Positions 6,125-7,717 of a DNA stretch of 7,717 nucleotides are shown piece after piece. The stretch is from the NCBI GenBank assembly GCA_007135845.1, contig SLIC01000261.1, forward strand, positions 1-7,717. Reading direction: 5' to 3'. Position 1 is the stretch's first letter, and the number at the start of each line of letters is the position of its first letter. A program made the translations under genes and the position numbers. Below the pieces are notes generated by a model. That model had not been told where the DNA came from and searched no databases. It saw nothing but the letters and a program-made list of their open reading frames with translations. The stretch comes from Candidatus Brevefilum sp. GTDB lineage: Bacteria > Chloroflexota > Anaerolineae > Anaerolineales > Anaerolineaceae.

Positions 6125-6346
6125 TTAAGTTGAAGGCTTGACGTAAGGGCGGAGGTTGGCGAAGGGCATTTCGCGTTCTAGGATGTGGAATGTGCGGTTG
6201 ATTTCTCCAACCTGAATATTTTCATACCAACCCACCATCAAGTCGGATCGGGGTGTAATTGGTTTGGCTGGCGAAAAAATGATATCAAGATAGAGATTAC
6301 ACTTGATTGGTGTTTCATTAGTAGTGGGTTGGTATGGAATCCGTAT
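6125..6346 (-). pseudogene. 3' remnant of an unidentified leftward gene
   Basis: A 73-codon open frame on the minus strand runs from just after a TAA (plus 6347-6349) to the TAA at 6125-6127. It reads like a genuine C-terminus: L-M-V-G-W-Y-E-N-I-Q-V-G-E-I, then L-E-R-E-M-P-F-A-N-L-R-P-Y-V-K-P-S-T and stop. Codon choice looks coding, especially in the last 37 codons. There is no ATG, GTG or TTG near the upstream end; the first usable starts are the TTG/ATG around 6238-6241, with no good ribosome binding site, and would give only about 37 residues. It therefore looks like the tail of a gene that has lost its front. I do not recognise the family. A small real peptide is possible but less likely. 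Confidence 0.45.
6223..6336. repeat. Perfect 13-bp inverted repeat with 88-nt interior
   Basis: CATACCAACCCAC at 6223-6235 is the exact reverse complement of GTGGGTTGGTATG at 6324-6336. The arms enclose 88 nt, making a 114-nt unit inside the gene remnant. It might be a small non-autonomous mobile unit, a stable RNA or DNA stem, or the scar of a rearrangement. No target-site duplication is obvious next to the arms. Confidence 0.6.
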
Positions 6347-6452
6347 TTATTTTATTCAAATGAGCTTTGGATGAGAACGGTCCTTGTGGTTGGAAAGTGC
6401 CCCGCCATCCCACCCTACGCGTCTGATATCCCCTTATTATGGTATATTTAAC

Positions 6453-6469
6453 CTGTAAGGCCGATACAG
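6453..6469. promoter_or_regulatory. Dyad CTGTA-N7-TACAG
   Basis: Perfect 5-bp arms separated by 7 nt, in the AT-rich leader of the lipoprotein gene and just after the TATATT-like sequence at 6443-6448. It could be an operator; the arms are short enough that chance is not excluded. Confidence 0.25.
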
Positions 6470-6492
6470 ATGTGATGGACGATTTAAACCAC

Positions 6493-6521
6493 CCACCTAT
6501 AACAGGCCAATTATTAGGTGG
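6493..6521. promoter_or_regulatory. Inverted repeat CCACCTA / TAGGTGG
   Basis: Perfect 7-bp arms (6493-6499 and 6515-6521) enclose 15 nt; pairing can extend by three more bases if one is bulged. It could form a hairpin in the leader RNA or serve as a protein site. No T-run follows directly, so a terminator is unlikely. Confidence 0.3.
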
Positions 6522-6579
6522 AAAAAGTTCTGTAATTTACAATAACAATCCAACATCTGTTAAGCGCCAATTATTTGGT
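6507..6579 (+). repeat. Direct repeat CCAATTATTwGGT, two copies 60 bp apart
   Basis: CCAATTATTAGGT (6507-6519) recurs as CCAATTATTTGGT (6567-6579), identical at 12 of 13 positions. The second copy is itself a near-palindrome, CCAA-N4-TTGG. The start-to-start distance of 60 bp is close to a whole number of helix turns, so both lie on nearly the same DNA face, which fits paired operators upstream of the lipoprotein gene. Confidence 0.4.
6531..6541. promoter_or_regulatory. Palindrome TGTAA-T-TTACA
   Basis: A perfect 5-bp-arm palindrome around a single T, placed between the two copies of the direct repeat. Its shape is that of a small repressor operator. It lies about 90 nt before the lipoprotein start codon. 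Confidence 0.3.
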
Positions 6580-6621
6580 ACAAACTTTCGTGTACTACAC
6601 ATTTGTTTAGAGAAGAATATT

Positions 6622-6626
6622 GGAGG
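6622..6626 (+). promoter_or_regulatory. Ribosome binding site for the WD40 lipoprotein
   Basis: GGAGG lies 4 nt before the ATG at 6631. The match is strong though the spacing is short. Together with the lipoprotein-type N-terminus directly after the ATG, it fixes the start. Confidence 0.7.
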
Positions 6627-6630
6627 AAGA

Positions 6631-7717
6631 ATGATAACCAAGAATCGTAAGACCCTGCCTACCATCCTGGTTGCAGCGCTTGTTTTACTGCTGCTGCCTG
6701 GACTGGCCTGTAATCTGCTCCCGGGTCGCTCAGACGAGCCAGCCGAAGTGGTGGATGAGATCATTGGTGTCGAAGAGCCCGAAGTGATCGAGGAGCCTGA
6801 ACCGGATGAAGAGCCCGAATTCAGGCCGGAGCAAGTGCTCCGATTTGACTTTGAGGACACTGTACGAAGTGTCGCCTATGCCAATGACGGTGACCTGATC
6901 GCTACTGGCATCTTCACGCAAGTGGATATCTGGGACGCCAGCGATGGCAATCTGATTGGTTCGATCGATGACCTGCCCCATAACGTGTTGGACCTGGCCT
7001 TCACGCTGGATGACCAGGGAGTTTTTACTGCGTTTACCCTGGGCGGCGTCAACGCATACTCACTGGCCGATGGCGAATTGGTGATCGATTTTCACGGAGA
7101 TTTTGATAATTACCTGGCCTTATCACCTGACGGCTCCCGCATCACCACCGGTAACCGGGCAGGTGTGACCTGGCTGTGGGATGTCAGTTCTGGAGAGCTG
7201 ATCTACGAGATGGTCCCTGCTGATCATGTGGATGGATTTTCAGAATGGGTGACGTCACTGGCTTTCTCACCGGATGGGGGCATGATCGCAGCCGGGCATT
7301 ATAATGGCACCATTTTCTTGTGGGATGCCAACAGCGGTGGCTTAATCCGCATGATTGAGCCGGAAAATGACTTTGACAGCGCTTGGAGTTTGGCTTTCTC
7401 AGCTGATGGCCGGTACCTGGCTGTTGGTGGGCATAATGTTGAATTTAATGATGTGATCAAAGTCTTCCAGGTTCCCGATGGGAGCCTGGCCTGGACGCTT
7501 GAGCAATACGGCCGAGGCGGTTCAATGTCCGCCCCGGTCGCTTTTTCACCGGATGGCACGCTGCTGGCTGCCGGCGCCACAGATGGGATCTATCTCTGGT
7601 CATTGCCCGACTATGAGCTGATAGATACCATCCCGATTGAAGATACCGGGGCATCGGACTGGGTGACCGACCTGGCATTTTCACCTGAGGGCCAGTTCCT
7701 GCTGGCGGGATACTGGA
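6631..7717 (+). CDS. WD40-repeat lipoprotein (3' end outside the window)
   Basis: The first 362 residues are visible. The N-terminus is K/R-rich (4-7), then hydrophobic (about 10-25), then L-P-G-L-A-C with Cys27, suggesting lipid anchoring at the membrane surface. Gly rather than Leu at -3 makes the lipobox imperfect. A linker at about 35-68 is dominated by Glu, Pro and Asp. From about 72 on come WD40-type blades, seen as recurring units such as V-D-I-W-D-A-S-D-G (98-106), W-L-W-D-V-S-S-G (181-188), A-F-S-P-D-G (211-216), I-F-L-W-D-A-N-S-G (228-236), A-F-S-A-D-G (255-260), A-F-S-P-D-G (304-309), Y-L-W-S (321-324) and A-F-S-P-E-G (349-354). At least six blades are present, forming a beta-propeller that usually serves protein-protein contact. 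The partner is unknown and no enzymatic domain is visible. A further domain may lie past the edge. Confidence 0.88.
   Translation, partial: MITKNRKTLPTILVAALVLLLLPGLACNLLPGRSDEPAEVVDEIIGVEEPEVIEEPEPDEEPEFRPEQVLRFDFEDTVRSVAYANDGDLIATGIFTQVDIWDASDGNLIGSIDDLPHNVLDLAFTLDDQGVFTAFTLGGVNAYSLADGELVIDFHGDFDNYLALSPDGSRITTGNRAGVTWLWDVSSGELIYEMVPADHVDGFSEWVTSLAFSPDGGMIAAGHYNGTIFLWDANSGGLIRMIEPENDFDSAWSLAFSADGRYLAVGGHNVEFNDVIKVFQVPDGSLAWTLEQYGRGGSMSAPVAFSPDGTLLAAGATDGIYLWSLPDYELIDTIPIEDTGASDWVTDLAFSPEGQFLLAGYW

Larger units (their letters stand above)
6107..6630. other. 524-nt gap with gene remnant, repeats and AT-rich leader
   Basis: No intact gene is supported here. The left half holds a protein-like open frame on the minus strand without a proper start, plus a 13-bp inverted repeat. 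Around 6391-6428 the sequence is GC-rich and contains CCCACCCTACG. From about 6430 to 6620 it turns AT-rich and carries several short dyads and a direct repeat, as expected for the control region of the lipoprotein gene. No clear Rho-independent terminator follows the hydrolase gene. Confidence 0.6.

Noticed and set aside
6159..6174. GCGAA / TTCGC hairpin after the hydrolase gene as a terminator
   Set aside because: The stem is only 5 bp, no T-run follows, and it lies inside the coding-like remnant.
6185..6451. 88-residue plus-strand open frame in the intergenic gap
   Set aside because: Its residue mix is irregular, rich in Trp, Cys and Tyr, it has no ribosome binding site, and it runs antisense to the more protein-like minus-strand remnant.
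6537..6860. 107-residue Ser-rich minus-strand open frame
   Set aside because: The Ser/Gly-rich run is the antisense of the Glu/Asp codons in the lipoprotein linker, and the frame crosses the lipoprotein start.

Overview
The window reads as ordinary chromosomal DNA of a bacterium with a moderate, roughly 50% GC content. The protein set suggests a member of the Chloroflexota, possibly class Anaerolineae: a WD40-repeat lipoprotein on an acidic linker, a membrane-anchored M20 peptidase, and YcxB-like and YqkD-like proteins. This assignment rests on protein style only; there is no rRNA, tRNA or other phylogenetic marker. No insertion sequence, CRISPR array, tRNA or phage gene was seen.

Layout. 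Positions 1-200 are a control region with a perfect CRP/FNR-type dyad and promoter-like boxes on both strands. Next is a small Cys-based phosphatase (201-710, +). It meets a DUF4261-like gene tail to tail (707-1519, -), with the two stop codons interlocked. That gene is divergent from a two-TM YcxB-like membrane protein (1636-2154, +), and between them lie two back-to-back promoter candidates sharing one -35 position. A rightward run follows: a membrane-anchored M20 metallopeptidase of the CPS1/PM20D1 type with a very acidic tail (2213-3952), an aldo/keto reductase with an extra C-terminal segment, starting 3 nt later (3956-5116), and a membrane-anchored alpha/beta hydrolase of the YqkD type (5195-6106). 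A 524-nt gap holds what looks like the 3' end of a lost leftward gene, a 13-bp inverted repeat, and an AT-rich leader full of small dyads. The last gene is a WD40 lipoprotein (from 6631, +) that runs off the right edge.

How the genes may work together. The M20 and AKR genes are almost certainly co-transcribed and translationally coupled, and the YqkD-like gene may be on the same transcript. A PM20D1-like amidohydrolase, an oxidoreductase and a serine hydrolase, two of them membrane-anchored, could act on lipid-like or N-acylated compounds, but that is inference. The phosphatase, DUF4261-like and YcxB-like genes have no evident shared pathway.

Nothing here amounts to a convincing new multi-gene system. 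The points most worth checking are the CRP-like site, the two uncommon C-terminal extensions in the M20-AKR pair, the gene remnant with its inverted repeat, and the dyad-rich leader of the lipoprotein gene.
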